Positions 23,552-35,899 are shown, counted from the first letter of the stretch. The stretch: 64,000 bases of DNA from Limnanthes douglasii subsp. nivea (GCA_036936605.1 JAUPFV010000001.1:319264250-319328249), one strand, 5' to 3'. Numbers and translations are program-made. Notes: a model not told the origin generated them from the letters alone.

Positions 23552-24053
23552 TATGGATGGCCAATATTACCCAGCCAACAACACTATTCGGGTTAGTGCC
23601 CTGTACCCGCAATGTGCTGATCCTTCTCCATCGTGTAGTTCAGATAAAAAAACTTGAGATTATTCAACCCCCAAACAACGCGAGAGAGGTCTACTGAAAG
23701 TTTTTTTTATAGAGAACAGACCTTATGATAAAAAAACCATGAGCCCTGTGTTTAACTTTTTTTTCCATAGCCTTATCCGGAGGCAGAACCTCATCTGAAT
23801 TATATTGAAGAAGGGAAAACCTCCAATCTTTAGGTTGAATCACCTTTATGCTCAAACTTTCCTCCTCTTCTTTGTTTTGAATTAGTTGTATGGATGAGCA
23901 TTCTTGTATTTGAATCCAAGGGTAAGACTCAGAATATGCTATGGTTGCCAAAGAATGTGCCAGTGCATTCTCTGACCTAGGAATATGCTCATAACAAACA
24001 TTTTTAAAATTGGCTGCCACCTCTTTCGGGATGAGTAAGTATTTGATCAGCTA

Positions 24054-24581
24054 CTATTTCTTAGCCTCAAACTGACCTTGAGCATGATGAATAAGAAGTT
24101 GAGAGTCACTCATCAACCGGACTCTCTTAGCCCCACATAGGAAAGCCAATTTAAGACCAGCTATAGCTGCTTCATATTCAGACTCATTGTTAGAGGACCT
24201 GAATCCAAAGCATATAGCCTGGTACATTTTATCACCATATGGCGAGGTTAAAAAAATTCCAGCTCCACACCCCATGGTGCTTAAACCACCATCAGTTCGG
24301 ACTACCCACTCTTTCTTGGTATTCTCTTCTCTAGTTTGTTTGAAGTTTATGTCCGAATGGAATTCTACTAGGAAATCAGCCACTGACTGAGCTTTAATAG
24401 CTGTTCGTGGGGCAAAATCAATGTCGTAATCACCCAACTTTACTGACCACTTGGTCATCCTGCTTGATATGTCTGATTTCTGAAGAACATTCTTCAATGG
24501 GAAAGATGTTCGGACAACGATCGAATGAGACTGAAAATACGACCTCATCTTTCTTGCTGCAATCACCAAGGCTAATGCCAA
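24054..24581 (-). pseudogene. RNase H end plus archaeal-type RNase H of the Tat element
   Basis: The 175-codon frame starts in the tail of the first RNase H (MTKWSVKLGDYDIDF, then SVADFLVEF) and continues into a second RNase H. The second has the catalytic pattern D (VRTDGGLSTMGCGAG), E (NNESEYEAAIAGL) and D (RLMSDSQLL). An extra archaeal-type RNase H placed after the usual one is a marker of the Tat branch of Ty3/gypsy elements. These enzymes degrade RNA in RNA-DNA hybrids during reverse transcription. This piece of pol is uninterrupted. Downstream, 24020-23691 encodes a linker with RSENALAHSLATIA. Confidence 0.85.
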
Positions 24582-24599
24582 CTTTTTAATTTTTAAGTA

Positions 24600-25640
24600 C
24601 CTCTTCTCAGCATCTATTTAAATTTTGCTGATGTAATACACTGGACGAGGGTAGCTGTCCACTTCTCATACCAATACTGCACTTATAGCACATTCTGACA
24701 AACCCAAGTACACATAGAGTGTTTCTCCTTGAATGGGTTTAAACAGAGTCTTTGGTGAGGATAAGTGTTTCTTTATTTCAAGAAAAGCTTGGCTGTACTG
24801 TGGAGACCAATTAAAATCTTTAGCATTCTTCAAGGTTTGGAAAAACGGAGCACATTTGTCCGAAGACCTTGAATTGAAACAATTCAAAGCAGCTAACCTC
24901 CTAGTGAGCCTCTGTACTTCTTTAATACTCGACATTAAGTTGATCCGGATCAAGCTGTATCCCTTTCTCACTTATCACATAACCCAAAACCTTTCCGGAT
25001 CGAACCCTAAAGACACATTTTTCTGGATTCAGTTTCAAATTCACAACTGCCAGATTAGTAAAGGTTTCTTGAAGGTCAATTATGTGCAAATCCTCCTTCG
25101 AGATTTTAACCATCATGTCATCTATGTATACCTCCATATTCCTACCAATCTGACTAGCGAATGCTTTGTTTACCAACCTCTAATAAGTAGCCCCAACATT
25201 TTTTAGCCAAAATGCACCACCTTGTAGCAATGGAGACCTCTATCTGTTATGAAGGTAGTATGATCTTGGTCCTTCAGATCCACATGTATCTGGTTGTATC
25301 TAGAGAAAGCATCCATGAAGGACAACAACTTGTTTCCAGATGTTGATTCTACCAACTGATCTATCTGGGGGGCTGGATAAAGATATTTTGGGCAAGCTCT
25401 GTTGAGGTCAGTGAAGTCAATACACATACGTCATTTCCCATTCTTTGTCTTAACCAACACCAGATTGGCAGTCCATAAAGGATACTGGGACTCCTTTACG
25501 TGTCCCATCTTGGTAAGCCGATCAACCTCTTGGACTATCACATCAGCTTTCTCCTTAGAAAAAGCTCTCATTTTCTGCACACAACAGGTGCAACATCATT
25601 CCGGATTGATAGCTTATGTGAGATAACGCTTGCAGGTACT
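24600..25640 (-). pseudogene. Reverse transcriptase and first RNase H of the Tat element
   Basis: Adjoining minus frames show VDFTDLNRACPK-like MCIDFTDLNRACPK near 25420 and LLSFMDAFSRYNQIH near 25330. Further on come the catalytic MEVYIDDMMVK near 25130, FRVRSGKVLGYVISEKGI near 25000 and RLTRRLAALNCF near 24910. The RT/RNase H junction follows with GETLYVYLGLSECAISAVLV near 24690. The YIDD catalytic pair is intact. Stops near 25200, 24920 and 24620 break the frame. RT copies element RNA into DNA in virus-like particles. Confidence 0.85.
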
Positions 25641-25858
25641 CCAGTTACATCACCATTGCACCAAGAAAAGATACATGGATTGTTTAATAAAAAGGACAAC
25701 AGTTTCTTTTTTAAATCTAGCGTCATCTTGGAGGCAATCTTGATACTTCTACCCTCTGTCAGGGAGTGGATTTCAATTTATTCAACCGGTATTATAACAC
25801 TAGGAGCCTCTCTGGGGTCATCAATCTCACCCTCTCCCTCAGAAGGCCCTAGTGACTG

Positions 25859-26300
25859 CTAATCTTCATTAATCCGAACTGCTCCCAAAGTTTTAGGAGC
25901 AAGTGCAGTTGCATAGCACTCCCTTGCTATCTTCTGACTACTTCGGACAACACCCACTTGACCTTGAACTGCATACTTCAAACACTGGTGGACTGTTGAG
26001 GCCACAACATGAATTCTAGAGAGCCAGGACCTCCCAAAGATTGCATTGTAGCATGTGGGGAAATCTACTACAACAAATAACACCCTGACCTACTTTCTAA
26101 AGGGCCTTTTGCCTAACAGCACCTCTTCCTCAAACTCTCCGATTACATCCGGATAGCTCCTTGTGAAGCCCACAATGGTTCTGTTTGAACGTTAATAATG
26201 GCCGGATGCTTTATCTTCTTATAGGAGCTCAAGAATATTATGTTTGTCGAACTGCCCGAGTCTATCAGGATTCAGCGGATATCATTGCCTAGCATCCTCA
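25859..26300 (-). pseudogene. Aspartic protease of the Tat element
   Basis: On the minus strand an ILIDSGSSTNIIF motif (active-site DSG) lies near 26265. It is followed by YNAIFGRSWL within the frame 26083-25859 (VVDFPTCYNAIFGRSWLSRI), a segment that follows the protease in this lineage. The protease cuts the Gag-Pol polyprotein. A stop and a frameshift lie between the two motifs. Confidence 0.75.
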
Positions 26301-26527
26301 TGAGGCCCAACAATATTTCTCAAATCATCCTCATTCAAAAATATAAATAGAAAAGGGGTTTGGCACTGATGAGAAGACATGCCCCCTTCCAACTAAGTAG
26401 CCAGACTATGTACATGCCTCTTTCTCGATGAAGAAGTGGGCGTTGTCATAGTATCCCCTTTAAAAATGGTGAATGACTCAAAGAAACTGATTAGTTCGGA
26501 CACCGTCTTGGTCTGCTCTGTTATAAC

Positions 26528-28101
26528 TCATACTTTATTTCGAGTTTGATAAGGATCCAGATACTTAGAATCAATATCAAATCTTTCAAGGATCACCATT
26601 GCCCCTTCTTGAGCAGATGTTCCCACATTGTTTGTAGGGCCTGTCCGAGGAGCATTGTCAGGCCTGTTTCCACTTCTTCTTTTGACATAAGCTCCCAGTT
26701 TTCCTCTTTCAATAAGATTCTGCACTTCTTGTTTCAAGGCTATGCAGTCTTGAGTATTATAGCCTATATCATTATGATATTGGAAAAAACAAGTATTTCG
26801 ACTCTCTCTATGAGACTGTAGTGCTGCCGGTTTCCGCAAATGGACTTCCTCTTTTATTTCTTGGTTGCTGGCTCTGAGATTGATTCTGGTTGGACTGAGT
26901 TTGTTTAGCCCTGTTGGACCCTTGTTTGGTCTCCTTAGCCTTATATCCAGACTGATTCTGGGCTGTTGTGGTAGTCCTCACTTGACGGTGCACCCTGGTT
27001 TCTTGGTTTCATCCACATTAATTTGCTTTCCCACATGGTTCAATAAGCCATCCCAAGTCATGGCTTTCTTCCTAGTCACTGAATCAGCCAGATTCCCAGG
27101 GTTCAACCCTTGTCTCAAAGAAGAAATTGCCATCTGTTCAAAGCAATCTGCTACCCGTTCTTAGTATTCACAAACCGACTTATGTAGTCCTTTAATGGCT
27201 CATTTGGTTCTTAGGCATAATGGATAATGGTATCTCCATTGCCCTTCACCTCCTTACTTCCAACAAATTGCCTTCGAAAGGCAACCTAGAAAGTATCAAA
27301 GTTTCCGATACACCCATCGGGTAAGCTATTGTACCACTTAAGAGCACTTCCCGTAAAGGTTTGTGAGAAGGCTCTACACAAAAGTTTGTCATTATCATCA
27401 AAATTCATCATGAAGTTCCTGAATTGCTATAGATGGTTGTCCGGATCCTTACTTCCATCATACTTCTCCATTTTAGAGTTGTCAAACCTTTTGGGTAGAT
27501 TTCCGGACAGTATTTTGGCAAACAAAGGTGATTGTTTTCAATTCTTATTACGACTGAAGACTCTGTCTTCATTAGGTGTTGCGAAAATACATGGTTCGGT
27601 CTGAAAAACAAAAGGATCTATCAGCAACTGATCAACATGCCTGTGGCTTTGAGCTGACCCTTTGTCCAGATGCCTTTTTAGTCTCCCAAGCCTATCCCTC
27701 TTTTTTGAATACTTCTTAATTAGTTTCATCTTTTTCATGGACCTCTCTTCATCACTACTTGATGACAAAGACTCATCAAGCTCAGCCTCGTTCAAAGAGC
27801 TGCTAGAGGACTCAAAATCTGAACTTTCAACAAGCTTAGACCGGTGAGTCTTCTTAGAGCTAACATGGGTCTTTTTCGAACTCAGATGAGTCTTTATTGA
27901 TGAGTCATTTTCCCTAGGGTTGTCAGTATGATGAATAGCTGACGTCCCTGACTTTTTCCTTATACCATTTTCTGCTTGTTTTATGGCCCGTAACTCTTCT
28001 ATTTATGCTCTCAACTTGTCTCGCTCTTCAATAGTGTATTCCTTGTTTTCCCCAACCGTTTCCACCATAGAAGGTGGATTTCCTTGCTCGTTCGGATCCA
28101 T
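26528..28101 (-). pseudogene. Gag of the Tat element
   Basis: The ATG at 28099-28101 begins MDPNEQGNPPSMVE. An acidic Ser/Lys-rich region follows (27950-27540), then the capsid-type retrotransposon gag domain (KMEKYDGSKDPDNHL near 27450, AFSQTFTGSALKWYNSLPDG near 27350, EPNEPLKDYISRFVN near 27190). A single CCHC-like knuckle comes last (CFFQYHNDIGYNTQDC near 26770). Gag packages element RNA. Stops near 28005, 27540 and in 27300-26990 inactivate it. The start lies about 70 bases inside the 5' LTR. Confidence 0.8.
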
Positions 28102-28157
28102 CAGAACTAGTTATTTCTAATGGTTTTGAATGTAAAATTCAGGCACCCTCGTGCTCC

Positions 28158-28173
28158 AATATGGTCGTCAATT
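28158..28173 (-). other. Candidate primer-binding site
   Basis: Just inside the element 5' LTR the element-sense sequence is aattgacgaccatatt. The same spot of the window-edge element reads aattggcgaccacaat. Conservation at this place supports a tRNA primer site, but I cannot name the tRNA. Confidence 0.35.
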
Positions 28174-28526
28174 TGGTTTGGTGTATTTTGGGCTGGGGGT
28201 AATTTGGTAAACACTTTTGTGAAATTTAGAGTGTTTAGTGTTCAGTGTGGAGAGTAGTGAGATAATTAAGCATCGTGTTTGTATTAAATGTTGATCACCC
28301 CCATTAATGAGAGTGGTTGGGGTATTTATATTCTTAATTCACGATCCATGGGCTTACAGGTCAAGTTATGAAACCGGGTCAAGTTTAAGGACCCATTTGT
28401 TGTTTAAGTAGATTAGCAAATAACTTAGTCAAAAAGTGTTTTATTTTTGTCCTGTCTGGACTTTTTAGTGGTGTGTCATTGTCCGGATCATGCAATAAGC
28501 TGTGGTTGAAGTTTCCAAACTCATCA
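28174..28526 (-). repeat. Right LTR (element 5' LTR)
   Basis: 353 bp, starting TGGTTTGG and ending CTCATCA on the plus strand. It carries a TATA box in element sense (atataaatacc, near 28322-28332) that would drive the genomic RNA. It is followed by the GTATT duplication at 28527-28531. Confidence 0.9.
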
Positions 28527-28531
28527 GTATT

Positions 28532-30930
28532 AACCTTGGTTGACATAAAGAATTAGAGAAATTGTAGTTGCATGAACACCATACAGAATAGAATTCCCTT
28601 TGAAAATATCCCTTATTGCTCCAGAAATATACTAGCCAATGATTCTTCAGCAAATTTGAAAAAAAATTCCATTATAGTCATCAGAACCTGCAACACCATT
28701 TGAATTAATAATGCTAATAATATTTTGAATTTTCTCATCCTTAGGAGAATCCATTAGCATTGAATTATCACCATCATTTATAAGCTTAGGAATCAAGTTG
28801 AAAATATTTTCTTCTTATTTAGGATCACGAGTTTAAATCATTAATTTTTAAAGTAGTTTTCAGCAGATGATTTTATAACATTGAAGTCTTCAATCCAAGT
28901 AGAACCATCACAAAGTCTATTCATTTTGTTCTCATTTCTTTTTTTTTATAAAATTATGAAAGTAAACTGTATTTCTGTCAGAATCTTTAAGCCAATTAGA
29001 ATTATCCTTTTCTTCATAGTAGATCTCCTATATAGCCAACAGCTTTAAGTGGTTTGTTTTAGCAATTTCTAGAAGTCTTTTATATTCACGTTAAATATAA
29101 TTTTATTAGTTGATTTCTTTGAAGTTTAGTTCATCTTCAATTTGTTTCAAAGAGTAAAAACCATTCTCGAAAATGTTCTTGTTCCAGTTTTAAGCTCAAA
29201 CTTTAACCATTTCAACTTACACCGGAAATATGAGTAGGATTTCTAGTCATTTTCTCACCCCAGTTTCTTTCTAGCATATTTCGAAAGTCAGAATGTCTTG
29301 ACCACATGTTAAGGAATCTGAATGATGATTTGTATTAACCTTGGCTGGCTTGTAAGAAAATAACAAAAGGAGAGTGATCAGAACATGTCCTTGCCATATG
29401 TTTAATTGTAGTGTTATCAAAGTAGTTCATCCAAGCTGTATTATATAATACGCGATCCATTCTTTTCCATTTTATGCCATTAGTCCACGTAAACTTGGAT
29501 CCTGAAAAACATGCATCACTTATGTGACAATCAATAAGAAGATCATTAAATTCATTCGTGCTTCATATACAGTTTGTAGTGCAAGATAGTTGCTCATTAG
29601 GATTAATAATAACATCAAAGTCTCATGTGATGAAACATTCGTTTGAATCATCTTCAATAGCTCTGATGTTCTCCCAAAGGTGAGATCTTTATACTATTTT
29701 CCATTTACCATAAACCAGAATAACTCTGAATTCTCTGTTCATTGACTGATGTTTTACATTTAGATGGATCATCTGCTCTTCATTTTCCAGAATATCTATA
29801 TTGTATTCAATACTGCACATCACCCAAATCTTGTTATTGACATTTCCAACAGACCAACTAAAACCCAGTTTTGTAGAAATAAAATATAGGTTAGATTGAG
29901 CACTCATAGGTTCTTATAAGGCCAAAAAATTAGTATTTTCAGATCTTTTTAGAGATTCTAACCTCCTGATAGTTTCTTTGTTACCCAAACCTCTCACATT
30001 CCAATTAATAATGGAAATAATCATTTGGATGAGGAGGGAAAAGTTTTAGCAGAATCTTTCAGCTGCATAAATTTGGATGATACCAGACCTTTTGTATTCC
30101 AGCCTTTTAATTTTTTCCTTTTTCTCCCTTCTACCTTTTTAAATTCCTTCCCTATTTCCATTATCTTTGATCTTGGAGAGTTTGGCATACTTTCAATATA
30201 GCTTCCTTTGGAGAGTTATTGTCTTCAATAGTTAGGTTAAAGTCTCTAATAGATCCAAAAAGAGCTTCATTATCTATAGCTTGCAATGCTTCAATACTAT
30301 CAGATTCCTTTACTTGGCTATTTCTGGAATCCTCAGATAAAGATTTATTGTAGTTGATGAAGTTTAATTTTTCTTGGTGATTATCTCCATCAATATTTTG
30401 AGTCTCATTGATTGTGATCTTCTTGTTCTGTTTTTTAATAGGAGCCGGGTTTGTGAAACTTCAGGCTGGTTCTTCAACATGAGGTTTGATGATGAGGGAT
30501 TTCATCTTGTGAGGTAATGTGTTTTGTTTTGGTATATGATTATTGTTTTGGTTTGAATTGATAACAACATTCAGAGAGTTACCCATTTATTGGTTTTGAG
30601 AGATCTTTTTGCAATCTTTAAGATGATGTCCCAGATGATGGCTGTGATGTCAATATGAAGGAACTGTATTATAAATTAGATCTTATTAGAATCCATCTTC
30701 ATCTCCAAATGAAACCCAGATCTTCCTTCTATGATCTTTGGAGATATCCATTTCAAACCAAATCTTGCAGTAGTCTTGTCTTGCCCTGTTCTTAAGACCT
30801 TTTTTACTGAGGGTTATGTGTGCCTATCTTTATTTTTCGAAATTGCCCAATTTTGGATAAACTTTTTTTTCGATTTGTTTCTTTTTTATAGATTTAATAT
30901 TTTTTTTTTCGAAATATGCTACATAAATTT
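28532..30930 (-). mobile_element. Chimeric LINE, 5' part (ORF1 end, endonuclease, linker, RT start)
   Basis: On the minus strand the order starts with an ORF1 zinc-knuckle end (FEMDISKDHRRKIWVSFGDE near 30720, HHLGHHLKDCKK near 30610). The endonuclease start is next (IINWNVRGLGNKETIRRLES near 30010), then its core (KLGFSWSVGNVNNKIWVMCS near 29860, FRVILVYGKWK near 29700). The linker with DSDRNTVYFHNFIKKKE (near 28960) and the RT start (SNGVAGSDDYNGIFFQ near 28680) follow. The endonuclease-to-linker part is better preserved than other LINEs here, but stops occur. It is cut at about 28540, where it joins a second copy of its own linker; the Tat element sits at that junction. Confidence 0.75.
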
Positions 30931-30934
30931 ATAA

Positions 30935-31700
30935 AAACAAGTATTTAAAATAATTATGTTTTATTTAATGTATTTTAAAAAACAAAATTTAAATAGTTGT
31001 TTTGACAAAAGGGATAGTAAGAGGACCCATATATGTTTAATTCTTTAAAATTCTAGTCATGTATTTTCCGTTGACTTTTTCTAAAATATCCACTTATCCA
31101 CTTTCCAATTAAATTCAAATTCAAAACAAAAAAGAGGGTATTATCGTGATTTACATTCTCTCCATCTAATCTATACTGTAAAAATTCAACTTCGCTTAAA
31201 TTTCCAGCAAAGCAAAGGATGGTCCATAGAAACATAAAGAAAGCCAACTCAAAAAATTATTAAAGAAAATGAAAAAGGAAATGGAATCCAACCGCGAAAA
31301 ATATCATATAAAAATATTAACCAACCCGATATTTTTAAAATTACCAACTAAAAAAGATTTAAAAAAGATTAAAAAAGCAAAGAAAGAAGATTGATGACAC
31401 AAGAGAGAGAAGCATGCCTGTTTGATTACTGAGAAAATAATAGTTTTAGAGAGAGAAAGAGAATATTTTTTCACAGACCCACACAGAACAGAAGCAATCA
31501 TCAACAAGCATAAAAGTAAAAGTTCACACACAACCCATTGATACCCATTGCTTTTTCCTTTTCAAAGTTTCATTTTTTATTTTTAAATTTTCCTTTTTTT
31601 ATTCTCTGACAAGCCTTCTCTTCTTTGGTTTTGTGGTTCCCTTGATATTCGGAACACAAATCATAATAAGCACTTAGTGTGCTACTCTTCGATTTCTGAA
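30935..31700. other. Upstream region of the BTB gene
   Basis: AT-rich spacer, then GA-rich runs (agagagaga near 31400 and 31450) and a T/C-rich tract at 31540-31640. Such runs are common in plant core promoters and leaders. No clear TATA box was found. Confidence 0.35.
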
Positions 31701-32212
31701 TAAATTACAGAGATTTTCAAGTCTTCGTCTCTTCAAAAACTTCAGAATCTGAAGAACTCTGGTGAGTTCTCAAGTTGAGCTATACAAAGTTTGATCCTTT
31801 CATGTTTGTTTCTGATTTTAGTTAGGCTTGTTTCACTGGGTGTCTTAGATTTGGTGTTTTATCAAGAAGATTAGTAGAATCTCTAGAAACATTCCGTTTT
31901 AGGGTTTTAAAGGTCTTACCTTTTGGAATTTATAGTATAAGCATCAGTTGTTTTGAGGATTAGATTTGATTGTACTAAGTGTCTAGACTTTATATTCATC
32001 AAAAAGAAACTTTGTGGAACTAGAACTACAAGGTCTTAGCTTGTGGAATTTATATTACGAACATCAAACTTTTTTGAGGTATAGATTTCAATGTACAATG
32101 ATTTTATTGTTGGCCTCAGTGTTTAGACTCTAGATTCACCTGAAAGTTTCCTTATTTACCTGCAGTTTGTAGATTTTTATTTTAGGTTACTTTGAAAATT
32201 TTCTGAAAAAAA

Positions 32213-34752
32213 ATGGATGGAACTAGAGTTACACGAGTAGAACAACAGACCCAAAATCAAACCAAGATTAGAAACGTCCCTATCGCAGTTACACCAGAAG
32301 GGTTTTGGTGCTGTCCTTCCCCTGTTGTTTTTCAAAAATCATCAAAAACCCAAAACCCTTTAAACAAACCCAAATCCTCTTCACCACCAGCTAAACCCAA
32401 CATTGAAAAGAAACAAACTTTACCGACGGAGAAAAAACCGAATTCGAAATCAGGAATTTTATCGGACAATCCAAAGAGTTCTGATTCACCTCCTACTACT
32501 GTGATTCCTGATAGGGTTCCTAGGGCTGCTAATAAGGTGGAGAATTTACCTAAAAAGGTTGCAATCGAGTTTGGCGAGCCAGGAACTAGTGATATGAAAG
32601 TTGTCTTGTTAGGGAAGCAAGGGTTTTGTGTCAAGTTAAGTGTGCACAAGAATGTTTTAGTTGGGAATAGTAGGTTTTTTGTGGAAAAAATTGATGAGAA
32701 AGAATCCGGTTGTTCTTGTATTGAAATCGATGATTGTGAGGACGTTGAAATTTATGTGGAGACCGTTGGGTTGATGTATTGTAAAGATATGAAGCAGCGG
32801 TTGATCAAGCAGAGTGTTCCTCGCGTTCTTCGGATTCTTAAGGTATATGTTTGATCTTTTGTGATTGATTGGTTTGCTTTAAATTTTGCATTAAAAATGA
32901 TCTTTAAATTATGGCTGTCTTGCAAATGAATGATTGTAATTCTTTAAATTACTACTTAGATATGACTCAAAAAATATTAGGTTCCTAGCTTTGTGTCTGG
33001 TGGGCTATCTTTGTTTGGTACGGCTGAGTCTAGGCTTGACCAGAGCTATTGTTGAATAAGAAAAAACCTAGGCGTGTGCACGGTAAAAATATCTCATTTG
33101 CAAACCATATAAGTGGGTTTCACACCAATTCAATTTTTTTGGACCCGTCTTAGACCATGACCGGGGAGTTTTACAGTTAATAAAATCTTACAACACTGTT
33201 GATTGATCTAAAGTCTGGGTTTAACCAGGAAAGTGTTGGCAGATGTAATAGGCTGATATGTACACATCAATAAAAATGATAGAGCAATTAATTTGTCGAT
33301 AAAATAAAGTGGAACCTTCATTGGCAAGAAATATATTTTATTTACAAGTAGAAAACAGTCAGTTTGGAGTGCAAGAAAAGCTGCTCGATTCCTAATTGAA
33401 TACCTGAATAGGGCTGTCAATATATGAAATGACACGTAAATCCGACATAATATTTTAGGATTAGAGTTGGGATATTTATGATCTGATTGAATTTCGGGTC
33501 AACCCAAAGAAAGGAATAAAAAAAACAGGTCGGTTTGGGTCATGTTTTTTTTTATTTAATGACAACTTGACTTGAAGCCAAGATCATGCCACGAACCTAG
33601 AGCTTTAAGAATAATTTACTGAATTGTTTATCTTGTACCAGTAGCCCCTGATAGATCTACTCCAACTCTCCAAAATTGCAATAAGGATCATCATTCAGTC
33701 TTCATTTTCTTTATTGGTGGTCATTTGGTTGTATATCTACCTTTATTTCCTGATTTTGCACTTAACGACCGTAACATGTTTCACAGGTCGGTGAATTACT
33801 CGGTTTCAGTTCGTGCATTTTCTCATGTTTAGAATATTTAGAGGCTGTTCCTTGGGTCGGACAAGAAGAAGAAGAAAAAGTAGTTTCTTCAGTTTTACGT
33901 CTCCAAAGCGAAGGTATAGGTGTATCCCCTATACTAAAACGTGTCTCTTCGAATCTCGTAAATCCACCTAGCCAAACACTTTCACATATCATCGAACTTG
34001 TTCTCAATAGTCACGAAGAAAAAGGCCGACGTGAAATGAAATCCGTCGTCTTAAAACTCCTCAAAGAACATAAAAACAACACGAGTTCGGCCGAAATCTG
34101 CAATGAAACGGTATATAGTAACTGCCGGAACTGCGTAAACACGCTCGTGTCGATGTTTAAGCAAGCTGTGGGACCCGACGACAATAAGGCCGAGAAAGAA
34201 AATGCGGTGAAGCGAATAGGTGTAGAATCTGATAACATATTGTGGTTGCTCGATATATTAGCTGATCGTCAAGCTGCGGATGAATTTGCTTTGACATGGG
34301 CTAACCAGCAAGAACTTTCTTTATTACACGGAAAACTACAAGTTGTGTCACGTCATAATATTAGTCGAATAACAGCACGGGTGTTTGTCGGAATCGGACG
34401 AGGTGAGTTGCTTCCGTCGAAAGATACACGTAGGATGTTATTACAAACGTGGCTGCAGCCGTTGATCGATGATTATTGTTGGTTGAAACACGGGTGTAGG
34501 TCTTTTGATACGAAACTTGTGGAAGAAGGGATTGGTCGGACAATTTTGACCCTACCACTTGAGGACCAACAAGGTATATTTTTATCGTGGTTAGGGAGTT
34601 TTTTGAAACTGGGTGATAATTGTCCAAACCTTCAGGGTTCGTTCGAGGTGTGGTGGCGGCGGACTTTTGTTAGGCCGTATGGAGGTGTACGGGAAAATGT
34701 GGTCGAGTTGGGTGTACCCGACTTCACCAAAAAATTTGAGGTTAAGAAGTAA
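32213..34752 (+). CDS. BTB/POZ domain-containing protein, two exons
   Basis: Exon 1 is 32213-32842 (210 codons) and exon 2 is 33787-34752 (321 codons plus TAA), giving about 531 residues. The donor is AAG|GTATAT, the acceptor is TTTCACAG|GTCG, the phase is 0. The N terminus carries PEGFWCCPSP followed by a low-complexity Lys/Ser/Pro stretch. A BTB fold spans roughly residues 125-210 (DMKVVLLGKQGFCVKLSVHK, then YVETVGLMYC) into exon 2 (LGFSSCIFSCLEYLEAVPW). The C-terminal helical half includes ILWLLDILADRQAADEFALT and GSFEVWWRRTFVRP. This matches plant BTB proteins of the At1g63850/At2g13690/At5g60050 kind, thought to act as adaptors for cullin-3 ubiquitin ligases. The leader seems to hold its own intron (donor GTGAGT at 31762, acceptor near 32165 or 32185). 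The substrate is unknown. The frame is intact. Confidence 0.88.
32843..33786 (+). other. Intron of the BTB gene, with a repeat remnant
   Basis: 944 bp, GT...AG. At 33410-33560 it contains gggctgtcaatat...gacacg and gggtcaaccc motifs that look like a fragment of a common plant non-coding transposon. No full element could be defined. Confidence 0.7.
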
Positions 34753-35899
34753 AAAGAGTAATTCCGGGTCAAGTAAAAAGAGTAATGCCGGTAGGCAGGA
34801 TGTAAAAGTATGTAATACCAAAAGTATGAAAAGTTTGTGGTAACAAGTTTGATTTGGTTTCGGACTAAAAGGAATGTATCTGATTTAACTTGAATGTGGA
34901 TTAATTTGTGTTGTATTGTTGAACATCAACTTGGTTATTGAACACTGGAGCTGGAATATGTATAGGTTTTGATTTTGTAATGTAACATTCTGTTCATAAT
35001 TGGTCACGAGGCTGTTTTATGGTGGTTTGTTCAGATTGGTGCTGGTAGATTTACAGAATGAAATAGTATGTGGTACAACCAGAATTTAGTCTCTATTAGC
35101 TAAGTCATTGTACATTTTCGTAACAATTGGTTGCCTGACATTTTTTGTTTTTCTTAGAAGTGAGCTGTCTAGTTTTATTGTTGTCCACATTTTCTTGATA
35201 CATGGACAGGTTGACTGCCATGTCGAAGCAGTGCAGTGCTTATGGAGGTTGATTCCTCTCTCTTTTATAAATAGTTTAGCTTTATGATTAAATTATTATA
35301 ATATTGTAGTCGACTTTAAGTTAGGCCTAAATTATTGTTATATTTTAGTAAGTTTTAAACGTGGATATGCGCTAAAATAAAGATTTTAGTGCATGAATAC
35401 GATTTCAGTGCATGAATACGTTCATCACGGCTAGGATATAGAGTATAAGCGTCTTTCCTTTCAAAGTTCTTAATGCATTATTTTTGTGTTACAGGAAACT
35501 ATTCCGCATTCATCTTTGTTATTCTATCTTTCGTTGTTTCGTCTTTTTTAGACTTTTCTTATCTGATGGTCTCTTTTAAGTGTGGCCTCTAATAAGAAAA
35601 TTCTTCACTTTATTCTTTTGCCTGATACTGCTGCGGAAGAAAACGAAAAGGAGGTTGATTCCAAAATTATCCATGTTGGGAGGTCCTTTTTATCTTATGA
35701 CATTATCCTGTGACATGGTCACTACCTAACTTTATGTAAGTATTATTTTTATGTTTATCGCGTGGGTTAAATGACCATGTGAGACAAAATGGTGTTAATA
35801 ATTTATATTATGAATAAAATAATATTTTTATTATGATCATCGTTGAAACCAAAGTCCATTCATATAAAGTTATTTCTATTATTAGGAATATGACACCCT
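34753..35899. other. 3' region of the BTB gene and intergenic spacer
   Basis: The first 250 bp is probably the 3' UTR (T/G-rich, with tgtaatgtaac near 34977). No canonical AATAAA was seen. The rest has no gene that I can support. Confidence 0.4.

Larger units (their letters stand above)
18374..28526 (-). mobile_element. Tat-type Ty3/gypsy LTR retrotransposon, 10.15 kb, complete but mutated
   Basis: Two LTRs (18374-18741 and 28174-28526) with TG...CA ends, a GTATT duplication and a polypurine tract at 18742-18756 bound the element. In element sense (minus) the order is gag, protease, RT, RNase H, a second archaeal-type RNase H, then integrase. A long 3' region follows that carries a gene on the opposite strand. 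RNase H doubling and an extra ORF between pol and the 3' LTR are known traits of the Tat/Retand/Ogre lineage. Each coding block has frameshifts or stops. By eye the LTRs differ at roughly 30 of about 350 aligned positions plus a 15-bp indel, so the insertion is old. Confidence 0.9.

Noticed and set aside
24187..27847. Plus-strand frames of 60-157 codons opposite gag-pol of the Tat element
   Set aside because: They are shadows of the minus-strand protease, RT and gag frames; no own motifs or gene signals, unlike the 19.2-22.1 kb antisense gene.
33410..33560. Possible hAT or other MITE in the BTB intron
   Set aside because: Only short typical words are present; no inverted ends or target duplication could be defined, so it is mentioned only within the intron entry.
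32332..34821. Minus-strand frames across the BTB gene
   Set aside because: Shadows of the two BTB exons, which have proper splice sites and conserved protein features.
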